Of a DNA stretch of 8,892 nucleotides, positions 1 to 5,902 are shown piece by piece. The notes under the pieces were generated by a model, which did no database searches, had not been told where the DNA came from, and was given only the letters and a program-made list of their open reading frames with translations. This DNA is from Planctomycetales bacterium (GTDB lineage Bacteria; Planctomycetota; Phycisphaerae; SM23-33), in the NCBI GenBank assembly GCA_030592655.1, contig JAUVIQ010000132.1, positions 1 through 8,892 of the forward strand. Direction: 5' to 3'. A program made the position numbers and the translations under genes. How positions within the stretch are numbered: position 1 is the stretch's first letter; each line of letters opens with the position of its first letter.

Positions 1-260
1 GGAACAGTCCATGTGAATGATACGCCTTTGGCTTCGGCCTGGGCCTTTCCATCTACCAGCCAGACGTATTTCTCTGCACCTTCAGCCTTTACGGTGAAAG
101 TTACCTTCTCGCCCGATTGGACCATAAAAACGGTTTTTTTGTCCGCTGTATTGGAATTAGACCAGGATATAATCCCTGGTGGTGCGGGTTCCTGGGCTGT
201 TGCCGTACCAACCATTACCGACAATGACATGAGAAATATAGTTACTGACTTTCCGGACAT
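1..260 (-). CDS. Secreted protein, N-terminal part only (runs off the window)
   Basis: The first 86 codons of a minus-strand gene are visible; the rest lies beyond position 1. The ATG at 260 is preceded by GGGAG at 268-272 with a 7-base spacer. Residues 1-22 form a signal peptide: a short charged start with Lys4, a hydrophobic core, and T-A-T-A before a likely cleavage at Gln23, so export is expected. From residue about 30 the sequence is a beta-rich, Ig/PKD-like domain (S-W-S-N ... V-T-F-T-V-K-A ... A-E-K-Y ... F-T-W-T-V). It matches the N-terminal domain of the gene just upstream: 24 of 38 aligned residues are identical across its first block. The start is only 27 bases past that gene's stop, so the two are probably co-transcribed. 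The catalytic or structural body, perhaps another beta-helix, is not visible, so no function is assigned. Confidence 0.85.
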   Translation of the reverse strand, partial: MSGKSVTIFLMSLSVMVGTATAQEPAPPGIISWSNSNTADKKTVFMVQSGEKVTFTVKAEGAEKYVWLVDGKAQAEAKGVSFTWTV

Positions 261-267
261 CGTTACA

Positions 268-272
268 CTCCC
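268..272 (-). promoter_or_regulatory. Ribosome binding site of the partial secreted protein
   Basis: GGGAG on the minus strand, 7 bases before the ATG at 260. It fixes the start of the partial gene, which has other in-frame ATGs at codons 11 and 16 without a comparable site. Confidence 0.6.
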
Positions 273-287
273 TGTATTTATTTTTCT

Positions 288-2117
288 CTATTTTTCCTGA
301 ACTGCGGATTTAGAAGCCTTTTTTGTATTTCCGTATGCGCCGATGTTCACTCGCCCGCCGTTGGGCGTCGGTTCCTTTGAGAAGTCAGCCTTCGGGTCGC
401 CGGCGTCTATACAGGGACTCTGCACATTGTCTTTAACCCACTTTTTCGTCTTCGGGTCCCACCGACCGGTCTTGCTCTTGAGATGAAAGTCGCCTTTTGA
501 AGGGTCGGCAAATAATGGGGCAACGTAAATATCGCCTACGCCGGCAGAAGTGTTATTGTAATTACCCTTTGCATTTTTCCAGATGTTATTGTTCTTGATA
601 ACGGTGGGTTTTTTCGTTTCAACATAATTGATCCCATAACCTCCGTTGTTCGCGATTATGTTGTTCCTTATGTCCAATTTTATATATGGACTGGTCATAC
701 GGATACCGTCGCCGCTACAGTTGTATATCGTGTTATTGACTATGATCGGATTGGTTGCTCCGGTCAGGAGGCTTTTGGTGTGTCTCTTATAGTGCCTGGT
801 ATAGACTCCATTGGCACAGGCGCATATCAGATTATTCCTGTAAATGTTACCCACCAGCGGGAATTGAGGATTTTCCCAAATTCCTCCGGCACGCCGCGCC
901 CCTGTCATTACGTTATTCTCTATTATGGAATACGACAGGCCGTCATTGCCAATGCCGGCGTCCCGCGCATCTGCCAAAGTGTTGTTATATATATGGGCGT
1001 ATCTGGCGCCGTGTGCCCTTATGTTAAGAGATCCACCTTTTACATCATTACCATATACAAAAACATGAGTAAGGTTCCTGTTTATGTCTATGCCGCTGTG
1101 GCGCATGGTATTGTTTATCCAGTGAACATTTTCAGCGAACATCACTGCCAGCCCGGCCCGGTGGGCGCTGGTATTATCCCTGTAGTATATGTTTCTGCTG
1201 TATCGCGGGTTGCTCTGGTTGCTGGCAATGAAGGCGAGGCTGGAGGCGTATGATTTGTTGTGTACATCCTCAACTGTAAAGTTCACCACTTCGTCTGCAA
1301 GAAATATTCTGCAATGCGAATGGGTATAAGTGCTGGCCGTGGTGAATCCCTTAAAGGTTATATTGTGGTAGGGACCCCCTCGGGGGACATTAAAGCAGCC
1401 GACTCCCTTATACAGATCGGCCTTTGGAACCTCATGCTTTACGATGGCCGAACGATCGCCGACAACTGCCAGGTTATTCCTCTTGATGACAATTGTTTCC
1501 TTGACCACGTGCGTACCGGGAAGGAGTCTGACAATACCCCCCTCAAGAGGTAAGGAGTTTGTTGCCTTCTGGATGGATTCGCCCGGTTTGACCTCTACGA
1601 CGGAGGTAGAGACTATCCACTCCTTGCGGGCCACGGACGGGACGAGTGCGTCCCTCATCCACCCGCTCCATTCGTCCTTGGCGTCTTTTTTCCAATACTT
1701 CGCGCAACTTGCGATTAATTCGCTTGTCCGCTTCTCATAAGCATTATTCGCCACCTCGACCCTTATTTTCCATATTCCCTTCCCCGGCACGGTCCATGTG
1801 AAGGAATCACCTCGACCTTCTTTTTGAACTTTGAACTCTCGCCACTCGGCATCATTTAAATGATGGCGGCGATACCAGCGAATGGGTTTCAAAGCCCCCT
1901 TTCTAACCTCTGTATCGGCCTCCCACCTGTATTTCTCCGCGCCTTGGGCCTTGACGGCGAAGGTGATTTTCTTTCCCGGCTTGACTTGAAAGGCGGTCTT
2001 TGCGTCTCCGGTGCCGGTGTTGGACCAGGAGACGATTTTCGGCGATTCAGAGGCATTGGACGAAAAAGTTACCCCCAGAATAATTACCAAGCCAGACACA
2101 ATTGACATTTTGCGCAT
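288..2117 (-). CDS. Secreted right-handed parallel beta-helix protein
   Basis: The product has 609 residues. Residues 1-22 are a signal peptide (M-R-K start, hydrophobic core, S-N-A before the likely cut). Residues about 27-125 are an Ig/PKD-like domain ending in F-T-W-T-V-P and W-K-I-R-V-E-V. A linker follows. From about residue 178 a pectin-lyase-type beta-helix begins (S-I-Q-K-A ... G-G-I-V-R-L-L-P-G-T) and continues to about 510 with many N-N-x-I/V turns, such as I-E-N-N-V, I-V-N-N-T-I and I-R-N-N-I-I. Residues 545-600 hold the W-D-P ... S-P-C-I-D-A-G-D-P ... N-I-G-A-Y-G C-terminus that I know from planctomycete beta-helix proteins. The fold is that of pectate lyases and other polysaccharide-acting enzymes, but I cannot identify a catalytic site, so it may also be a binding or surface protein. 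The ATG at 2117 has GAGGAG 7 bases upstream; a second ATG at codon 4 is less well placed. Confidence 0.93.
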   Translation of the reverse strand: MRKMSIVSGLVIILGVTFSSNASESPKIVSWSNTGTGDAKTAFQVKPGKKITFAVKAQGAEKYRWEADTEVRKGALKPIRWYRRHHLNDAEWREFKVQKEGRGDSFTWTVPGKGIWKIRVEVANNAYEKRTSELIASCAKYWKKDAKDEWSGWMRDALVPSVARKEWIVSTSVVEVKPGESIQKATNSLPLEGGIVRLLPGTHVVKETIVIKRNNLAVVGDRSAIVKHEVPKADLYKGVGCFNVPRGGPYHNITFKGFTTASTYTHSHCRIFLADEVVNFTVEDVHNKSYASSLAFIASNQSNPRYSRNIYYRDNTSAHRAGLAVMFAENVHWINNTMRHSGIDINRNLTHVFVYGNDVKGGSLNIRAHGARYAHIYNNTLADARDAGIGNDGLSYSIIENNVMTGARRAGGIWENPQFPLVGNIYRNNLICACANGVYTRHYKRHTKSLLTGATNPIIVNNTIYNCSGDGIRMTSPYIKLDIRNNIIANNGGYGINYVETKKPTVIKNNNIWKNAKGNYNNTSAGVGDIYVAPLFADPSKGDFHLKSKTGRWDPKTKKWVKDNVQSPCIDAGDPKADFSKEPTPNGGRVNIGAYGNTKKASKSAVQEK

Positions 2118-2124
2118 TTTTATT

Positions 2125-2130
2125 CTCCTC
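2125..2130 (-). promoter_or_regulatory. Ribosome binding site of the beta-helix protein
   Basis: GAGGAG on the minus strand with a 7-base A-rich spacer (AATAAAA) to the ATG at 2117. It is a strong match to the 16S anti-Shine-Dalgarno sequence and favours the first Met over Met4. Confidence 0.7.
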
Positions 2131-2175
2131 TAATTCTTCTCTTCAAACACGCTTAGTGGACAGAAGGTCCGCCCA

Positions 2176-2204
2176 AATATGAGAAATCGGGAGCATTCCG
2201 ACAA
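2176..2204 (-). promoter_or_regulatory. Possible sigma-70-type promoter for the two secreted-protein genes
   Basis: In the 129-base gap between the oxidoreductase stop and the beta-helix start, the minus strand has TTGTCG (4 of 6 to TTGACA) at 2199-2204, a 17-base spacer, and CATATT (4 of 6 to TATAAT) at 2176-2181. It is a modest match in the right place, giving a leader of about 50 bases. The gene pair could also be read through from the upstream operon, since I see no clear terminator in the gap. Confidence 0.3.
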
Positions 2205-2246
2205 CCACGAGGCAATTCTCAAGACAGGGGATTTTTATCGTGCTTA

Positions 2247-3293
2247 CTACTGCGATATTTCCACTACGCAGCCTTCTCTGCCTGCCCGGTAGATGGACAG
2301 TACTGCCTCCAGGCATTTCAGACTTTCAGCGCCGGAAATCGGAGCGGGACGGTCATTGATAACGGCGTCGATGAAATCGGCCACCATATCGTCGTAGAAG
2401 GAAAAGACGCCTTCCCTGCCGGAGGGAAATTCGTTCCACTCATTCGGGACCAGGCCAACGTCGTCCCTTGTCGTATATACCTTCATAGGCTCTTCCACCA
2501 GGACCATCTGCCCGTTACTTCCCAGGAGGAAGATGCGGCTTCCGCTGCTGCCGTGGGCAATCGATGAGGTATTGATGCCTCCCGTCGCGCCGTTGCTGAA
2601 CTTCAAGGTCGCGTTCAGCGTATCTTCGACCTCCACACCGGCGGGTGAACCGTAGGTGTCGTATTCGGCGCTTACTCTGGTTATTTCCAGACCTGTCAGG
2701 TAGCGAACCAGGTCTATGTAGTGGCTGAAGTTCATCATCAGTACCCCGCCGCCGCTGGTCGCCCATTTGCCACGCCAGTGCGTAACCGACCTTCCGCGAT
2801 AACCCTGGGTCCAATATGTTTCCTTTTTGTATCCGAAAAAAACCATCCCTATGTTGAATATCTCTCCTATTGCCTTCTTTTCCAGAAGCTCCCTGGCCTT
2901 GGCGACGGTGGGATGATACCTCAAGGCGAAATTGACCCCCAGTTTCACACCGGCCTTGTCGCACTCGGAGATAATCTCTGCCCCTTCGTCCAGGGTGGTA
3001 GCCAGAGGCTTTTCGCACATCACGTGCTTACCCGCCCGGGCAGCCTGGATGGCAATCGGAGCGTGGAGATGGTGAGGAACAGCCACGATCACCACGTCGA
3101 TGTCCTTATTGGACATGATTTCCTTCACGTCGTCGGTATAGGCGACATTGAACTGTTTTGCGAGGTTCTCGGCCACTTGCTTCTGGGTGTCCATGACCGC
3201 GACGAGTTCCCCGGTCTCCATGTCCCGCAATGCCTCGGCGTAACGTTCGGATACGTCTCCACAACCGATGAGTCCGACTCCGATTTTCTTCAC
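2247..3293 (-). CDS. Gfo/Idh/MocA family NAD(P)-dependent oxidoreductase
   Basis: The product has 348 residues, a normal length for the family. The N-terminal Rossmann fold shows G-L-I-G-C-G at residues 7-12 and an acidic residue at the end of the second strand (Asp35). The family signature E-K-P is at 94-96, with Lys95 the usual catalytic lysine. The C-terminal alpha/beta domain has G-G-G at 181-183 and H-Y-I-D at 191-194, where His191 and Asp194 match the usual active-site motif. There is no signal peptide, so it is cytoplasmic. Members oxidise or reduce sugars, inositols and uronate derivatives; the substrate here is unknown. I chose the GTG at 3293, because it starts right at the Rossmann strand and has AGGGAG 5 bases upstream. 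An upstream in-frame ATG at 3362 would lie inside the preceding gene and add 23 residues unlike the family. It follows the propeller gene by 19 bases, so the two form an operon. Confidence 0.93.
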   Translation of the reverse strand: MKKIGVGLIGCGDVSERYAEALRDMETGELVAVMDTQKQVAENLAKQFNVAYTDDVKEIMSNKDIDVVIVAVPHHLHAPIAIQAARAGKHVMCEKPLATTLDEGAEIISECDKAGVKLGVNFALRYHPTVAKARELLEKKAIGEIFNIGMVFFGYKKETYWTQGYRGRSVTHWRGKWATSGGGVLMMNFSHYIDLVRYLTGLEITRVSAEYDTYGSPAGVEVEDTLNATLKFSNGATGGINTSSIAHGSSGSRIFLLGSNGQMVLVEEPMKVYTTRDDVGLVPNEWNEFPSGREGVFSFYDDMVADFIDAVINDRPAPISGAESLKCLEAVLSIYRAGREGCVVEISQ

Positions 3294-3298
3294 GTTTT

Positions 3299-3304
3299 CT
3301 CCCT
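3299..3304 (-). promoter_or_regulatory. Ribosome binding site deciding the GTG start of the oxidoreductase
   Basis: AGGGAG on the minus strand, 5 bases before the GTG at 3293. It lies in the 19-base gap after the propeller gene's stop codon and supports the GTG start over the longer ATG at 3362. Confidence 0.65.
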
Positions 3305-3312
3305 TTCCCGGA

Positions 3313-4629
3313 TTATGGATATTCGTACCCGTCCACCATGCAGATTTGCAGATTCCCGTCAATATCGGAATTGAAGAACGCCTTCGTCCCGTCAGGGGAC
3401 AGGAACGGATGGGGATGAGCCAGATGACCGCTCCAGGAGCATCCCGGATGCAGGAGATACCTGACCTTCAGACAGGAATCCTCTCCTTCGGAGAGAGTAC
3501 CGATGAAGAGTCTGCAATCCTCGCCGCGCCGCCCCTCGGCTGCGTAGCGTATCCAGTCGGAAACCATTTTCGTGCCCGACGGGTCGAACGCGAAGTGATT
3601 GAAGCGAGGATCGTCAATCTCGCGGGTTATCAGGTTTCTGTGTGCGCCGGGCAGGTTTTTACCCAGGTGGGCGGTGCTTTCGTCAGTCGGAACAGGCATG
3701 GACTCGACGATAGGCCTTTGAACGGGGTCCATCGGGCCGAGCCATATGCCCCCTATGACCGAAAGACCCTCTCCCCTCCAGCATTCGTGTCCGTGGACGT
3801 GTTCTTCGAGGTCGCGTCCCCAGGGCAGGTCGCGCCAGTTGGTACCGTCGTCGCGGATAACGTGAATATCCCCGCCGATGTCGTCAGCGACCAACTTCAT
3901 GTTCTTTCCCTGGATGTCACTCCGCGAACCATGATTGTGCTGTATCATTATGTCGTGGCTTGCCTCGTCATCTTTTGAACGGCAGTACTGCGGGTGCATG
4001 TTGCAGAATTCGGGATGCTCATAGACGAGCCTCACCGAGCAATCGACCAGATCGAATACCAGCAGCCCATAGGGCGCTCCTTCGGTCTGTCCGTCGCCGA
4101 GGAATGCCGAGATTGCCAGGCGCCGTCCGTCCAAGGAGATCGTTGAGAGAATGTAGTACCTGCTTGGGCGATAGTCTGTTCCGGGAATCGGCGAGTCAAT
4201 GACAAGCAGCGTCTCGCGCTTGAAGGAATCGAGCGAGACTCGCTTCAACATCGACTTTTCGCCGCCGTGGACTGTCTGGTCCACGATGTAATAGACGTAT
4301 TTTCCGTCGGGGCTGACCGAAGGGGCCTTCGCGCCCTTCTCGTCGGTCAGTTGCCGCAGACTGAAGTCGTCCTCGATGTCGCACAGGTGCAGAATGGTGT
4401 CATGGGCTGCCTTGTTGGGATCTTCGGGATCATAATTCCTGAATCGCTGATAGACGAATCGTCTGGAATCGGGCGTAAAAACGTGCGATTCCATGTAGAT
4501 GTGACTATTGTTGTGGCCGGGGTTCGTGGTAATCTGGACGACCCTCAGTCCTTTGGGTGATTCCGGTGTCAGCAGGTCTTGCCTTGGGCGACTCTCACGA
4601 ACAATGGGGGCATCTACAGGCGGTTCCAC
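3313..4629 (-). CDS. Oligogalacturonate-lyase-like / TolB-like beta-propeller protein
   Basis: The product has 438 residues from the GTG at 4629. Propeller-blade motifs of the PD40 type recur: V-S-P-D-G near 105, I-S-L-D-G near 165, F-D-P-S-G near 348, L-S-P-D-G near 410. The histidine-rich stretches resemble oligogalacturonate lyase (pectate lyase family 22): N-M-H at 210-212, H-N-H-G at 231-234, H-V-H-G-H-E-C-W at 277-284 and A-H-P-H-P at 404-408. In that family histidines at these blades bind a divalent metal at the centre of a seven-bladed propeller, and the enzyme splits unsaturated digalacturonate in the cytoplasm. No signal peptide is seen, which fits. Enzyme activity here is inferred; a non-catalytic propeller is possible. 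The GTG has GGAG 6 bases upstream. A longer reading frame back to a TTG at 4752 adds a basic, unfolded-looking 41 residues and overlaps the promoter, so I reject it. Confidence 0.8.
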   Translation of the reverse strand: MEPPVDAPIVRESRPRQDLLTPESPKGLRVVQITTNPGHNNSHIYMESHVFTPDSRRFVYQRFRNYDPEDPNKAAHDTILHLCDIEDDFSLRQLTDEKGAKAPSVSPDGKYVYYIVDQTVHGGEKSMLKRVSLDSFKRETLLVIDSPIPGTDYRPSRYYILSTISLDGRRLAISAFLGDGQTEGAPYGLLVFDLVDCSVRLVYEHPEFCNMHPQYCRSKDDEASHDIMIQHNHGSRSDIQGKNMKLVADDIGGDIHVIRDDGTNWRDLPWGRDLEEHVHGHECWRGEGLSVIGGIWLGPMDPVQRPIVESMPVPTDESTAHLGKNLPGAHRNLITREIDDPRFNHFAFDPSGTKMVSDWIRYAAEGRRGEDCRLFIGTLSEGEDSCLKVRYLLHPGCSWSGHLAHPHPFLSPDGTKAFFNSDIDGNLQICMVDGYEYP

Positions 4630-4635
4630 GTTTTT

Positions 4636-4639
4636 CTCC
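4636..4639 (-). promoter_or_regulatory. Ribosome binding site deciding the GTG start of the propeller gene
   Basis: GGAG on the minus strand, 6 bases before the GTG at 4629. Its surroundings (GGAGAAAAACGTG) closely resemble those of the next gene's start (GGAGAAAACGTG at 3291-3302), which supports both GTG calls. Confidence 0.55.
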
Positions 4640-4643
4640 GTTA

Positions 4644-4709
4644 TTAACCTTTGTGCGGGTAACTGATCCTGACGGGTAAGACGGCGGTTATAATTTTTTC
4701 GTTGTTCAT
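4644..4709 (-). other. Possible 21-codon leader ORF
   Basis: A small reading frame on the minus strand starts with ATG at 4709 and ends with TAA at 4644, 14 bases before the GTG of the propeller gene and in another frame. It encodes 21 residues beginning M-N-N-E-K-I-I-T-A-V. It would start about 8 bases after the predicted transcription start, with only a weak GGGAAA before it. It could be a leader peptide, or a chance ORF; nothing in its composition suggests an attenuator (no run of one amino acid). Confidence 0.2.
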
Positions 4710-4723
4710 TTTCCCGATTTCTA

Positions 4724-4752
4724 ATGCTATCGCCCGCGCCCGGCAGTGTCAA
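4724..4752 (-). promoter_or_regulatory. Sigma-70-type promoter of the propeller-oxidoreductase operon
   Basis: The minus strand has a perfect TTGACA at 4747-4752, a 17-base spacer, and TAGCAT (4 of 6 to TATAAT) at 4724-4729. Transcription would start near 4717, leaving a leader of about 88 bases before the GTG at 4629. The exact -35 box and ideal spacing make this a fairly good call from sequence alone. Confidence 0.55.
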
Positions 4753-4854
4753 CGGGACAATATATCTATCCTTTGTCAGACGATCAGGAAGAAATGTTTA
4801 GCATTCTTCTCGCGCGTCGGTAATAATGACAGCAGGATAGTTTCTCGGTATCCA

Positions 4855-4870
4855 CTACACTATACTGTAG
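4855..4870. promoter_or_regulatory. Small dyad over a possible -10 box (possible operator)
   Basis: CTACA and TGTAG form an inverted repeat with a 6-base centre. It lies 28 bases before the start of the 98-residue gene and covers TATACT at 4861-4866, which matches 5 of 6 bases of a -10 box on the plus strand. No convincing -35 box sits 16-18 bases upstream. The arms are short, so a regulatory role is only a suggestion. Confidence 0.25.
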
Positions 4871-4888
4871 ATTCAACAACGTCGGGAA

Positions 4889-4893
4889 AGGAG
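4889..4893 (+). promoter_or_regulatory. Ribosome binding site of the 98-residue gene
   Basis: AGGAG lies 2 bases before the ATG at 4896 and 5 bases before the ATG at 4899. The spacing favours the second ATG. Confidence 0.6.
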
Positions 4894-4898
4894 CAATG

Positions 4899-5195
4899 AT
4901 GGCGGAGAGTTGCGAAATAAAATGCTCTGTAAGACCTGGGATGTTCGAGGACGAGTGGGTCGTGCGCATTTGTGTTATCACGGCTGACGGCCAAAGAAGG
5001 GAAGCTGAGAGCATTGTCTATGGCGACAGTCTGACACGCGAAGGGACACCGACTGCTTTATCGGAAGTTCCCGGCAGGCTCCGTGTTTATTGCATTGACA
5101 GGATGATCGACAAAGCAGCTGTCGTCTTGCCTCAAACGACCATTGAAAACGGACCTTGCGTTGTTGTCCCGGAAACAGAGCTCATAGAATCGTAG
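4899..5195 (+). CDS. Small hypothetical protein upstream of dCTP deaminase
   Basis: I do not recognise this 98-residue protein. It has no signal peptide or membrane segment and is likely cytoplasmic. The sequence alternates short hydrophobic strands with charged turns (E-W-V-V-R-I-C-V-I, L-R-V-Y-C-I-D, A-A-V-V-L-P, C-V-V-V-P), suggesting a small all-beta or alpha/beta fold. It has four cysteines (two in C-E-I-K-C near the start), too scattered for a clear zinc site. AGGAG at 4889-4893 supports the start; the ATG at 4896 would add one Met at poor spacing. Its stop is 10 bases before the TTG of the dCTP deaminase gene, whose ribosome binding site overlaps the stop codon. Translation of the two is therefore probably coupled, which suggests a related role, but I assign none. 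Confidence 0.75.
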   Translation: MAESCEIKCSVRPGMFEDEWVVRICVITADGQRREAESIVYGDSLTREGTPTALSEVPGRLRVYCIDRMIDKAAVVLPQTTIENGPCVVVPETELIES

Positions 5196-5199
5196 GGGG
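5194..5199 (+). promoter_or_regulatory. Ribosome binding site overlapping the upstream stop, deciding the TTG start of dcd
   Basis: AGGGGG starts inside the TAG stop (5193-5195) of the 98-residue gene and lies 6 bases before the TTG at 5206. The overlap suggests translational coupling. Confidence 0.6.
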
Positions 5200-5205
5200 C
5201 CGCTG

Positions 5206-5808
5206 TTGATATTATCGAATACCGATATAAGACGCGCAATTGACGCTGGTGATTTAATCATTGTTCCGGCGCCGCCTCCGGAACACTTTTCCACCTCGGC
5301 TCTTGACTTTCGAGTCGGGCACCAGTTCATGAAATGGAAATCGCAAGCCCCCGGCGCTGAACTCGGTATCAATCTTTCACAAATCAAAGTGCCTGATTGT
5401 GGTCAATATATTGAAGAAGTCCTTCCGGATCGAGACGGACTCATTACTGTTCCAAAGGATGATTTCATTCTTGCTTTGACACTTGAGAAGATCGAGTTAC
5501 CGCTGAGCGGCAAACTGGCGGCAAGGGTTGAAGGAAGAAGCAGCCTGGCAAGGTTCGGATTGGCGGTGCACATAACCGCCCCGACCATCCACTCGGGTTT
5601 TTCCGGGCCTATAGTATTGGAAATTAAAAATCTCGGGCCGCATTCGCTGAAAATTGAACCCGGTAAAACATGTATCTGCCAACTCGTCTTCGAGCAACTC
5701 CGCTCGGAACCGACAATCTCGCTCAAAACAGTGTTCCAGGATCAGAAAGACGTTCTTGGAAGACCACCATCTTCAGGAAAATCTCAAGACGGTGAATCAG
5801 GTGCTTAA
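5206..5808 (+). CDS. dcd: dCTP deaminase
   Basis: The 200-residue product matches the length of the family (about 190). It would deaminate dCTP to dUTP, which dUTPase then turns into dUMP for thymidylate synthesis, in the cytoplasm as a homotrimer. The N-terminus M-I-L-S-N-T-D-I-R is typical and confirms the TTG start, supported by AGGGGG at 5194-5199. The active-site block is clear: G-R-S-S-L-A-R at 110-116 (Ser112 and Arg116 match Ser111 and Arg115 of the E. coli enzyme), T-A-P-T-I-H-S-G-F at 124-132, and V-L-E at 137-139, where Glu139 matches catalytic Glu138. Q-L-V-F-E at 159-163 closes the fold. His129 stands where E. coli Dcd and the archaeal bifunctional deaminase-dUTPase have Asp, which I recall from a widespread bacterial subgroup. 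The last 20 residues are a polar tail. Whether it also hydrolyses dUTP cannot be told. Confidence 0.92.
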   Translation: MILSNTDIRRAIDAGDLIIVPAPPPEHFSTSALDFRVGHQFMKWKSQAPGAELGINLSQIKVPDCGQYIEEVLPDRDGLITVPKDDFILALTLEKIELPLSGKLAARVEGRSSLARFGLAVHITAPTIHSGFSGPIVLEIKNLGPHSLKIEPGKTCICQLVFEQLRSEPTISLKTVFQDQKDVLGRPPSSGKSQDGESGA

Positions 5809-5844
5809 ATCATCGAGATCGGCGACGCACCTCGCCGCTGGCGG

Positions 5845-5873
5845 TTGACAGATTCGCTCATGCCTTATACTAT
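5845..5873 (+). promoter_or_regulatory. Sigma-70-type promoter of the serine biosynthesis genes
   Basis: In the 94-base gap before the aminotransferase gene there is a perfect TTGACA at 5845-5850. TACTAT at 5868-5873 follows at 17 bases (4 of 6 to TATAAT), and the overlapping TATACT at 5866-5871 follows at 15 bases (5 of 6). Transcription would start near 5880, giving a leader of about 23 bases that contains the AGGAG at 5891-5895. This suggests the serine genes are transcribed separately from dcd. No terminator with a T-run is seen between them. Confidence 0.6.
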
Positions 5874-5902
5874 CTTCACCGTTAATTTAAAGGAGAATTT
5901 GC

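Noticed and set aside
3294..3362. Longer start for the oxidoreductase at the ATG at 3362
   Set aside because: The 23 extra residues come before the Rossmann strand, overlap the end of the propeller gene and lack a well-placed ribosome binding site. The GTG at 3293 has one.
2721..3978. Long plus-strand reading frames opposite the oxidoreductase and propeller genes (217 and 236 codons)
   Set aside because: They are antisense to two well-supported family members, have no ribosome binding sites, and their translations resemble no protein family.
4630..4752. Longer start for the propeller protein at the TTG at 4752
   Set aside because: That codon is the first part of the TTGACA -35 box itself, and the added residues are basic and low in structure.
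5821..5843. Short GC hairpins (GGCGA/TCGCC and CGCC/GGCG) after dcd as a terminator
   Set aside because: Stems are only 4-5 bp, they exclude each other, and no T-run follows.
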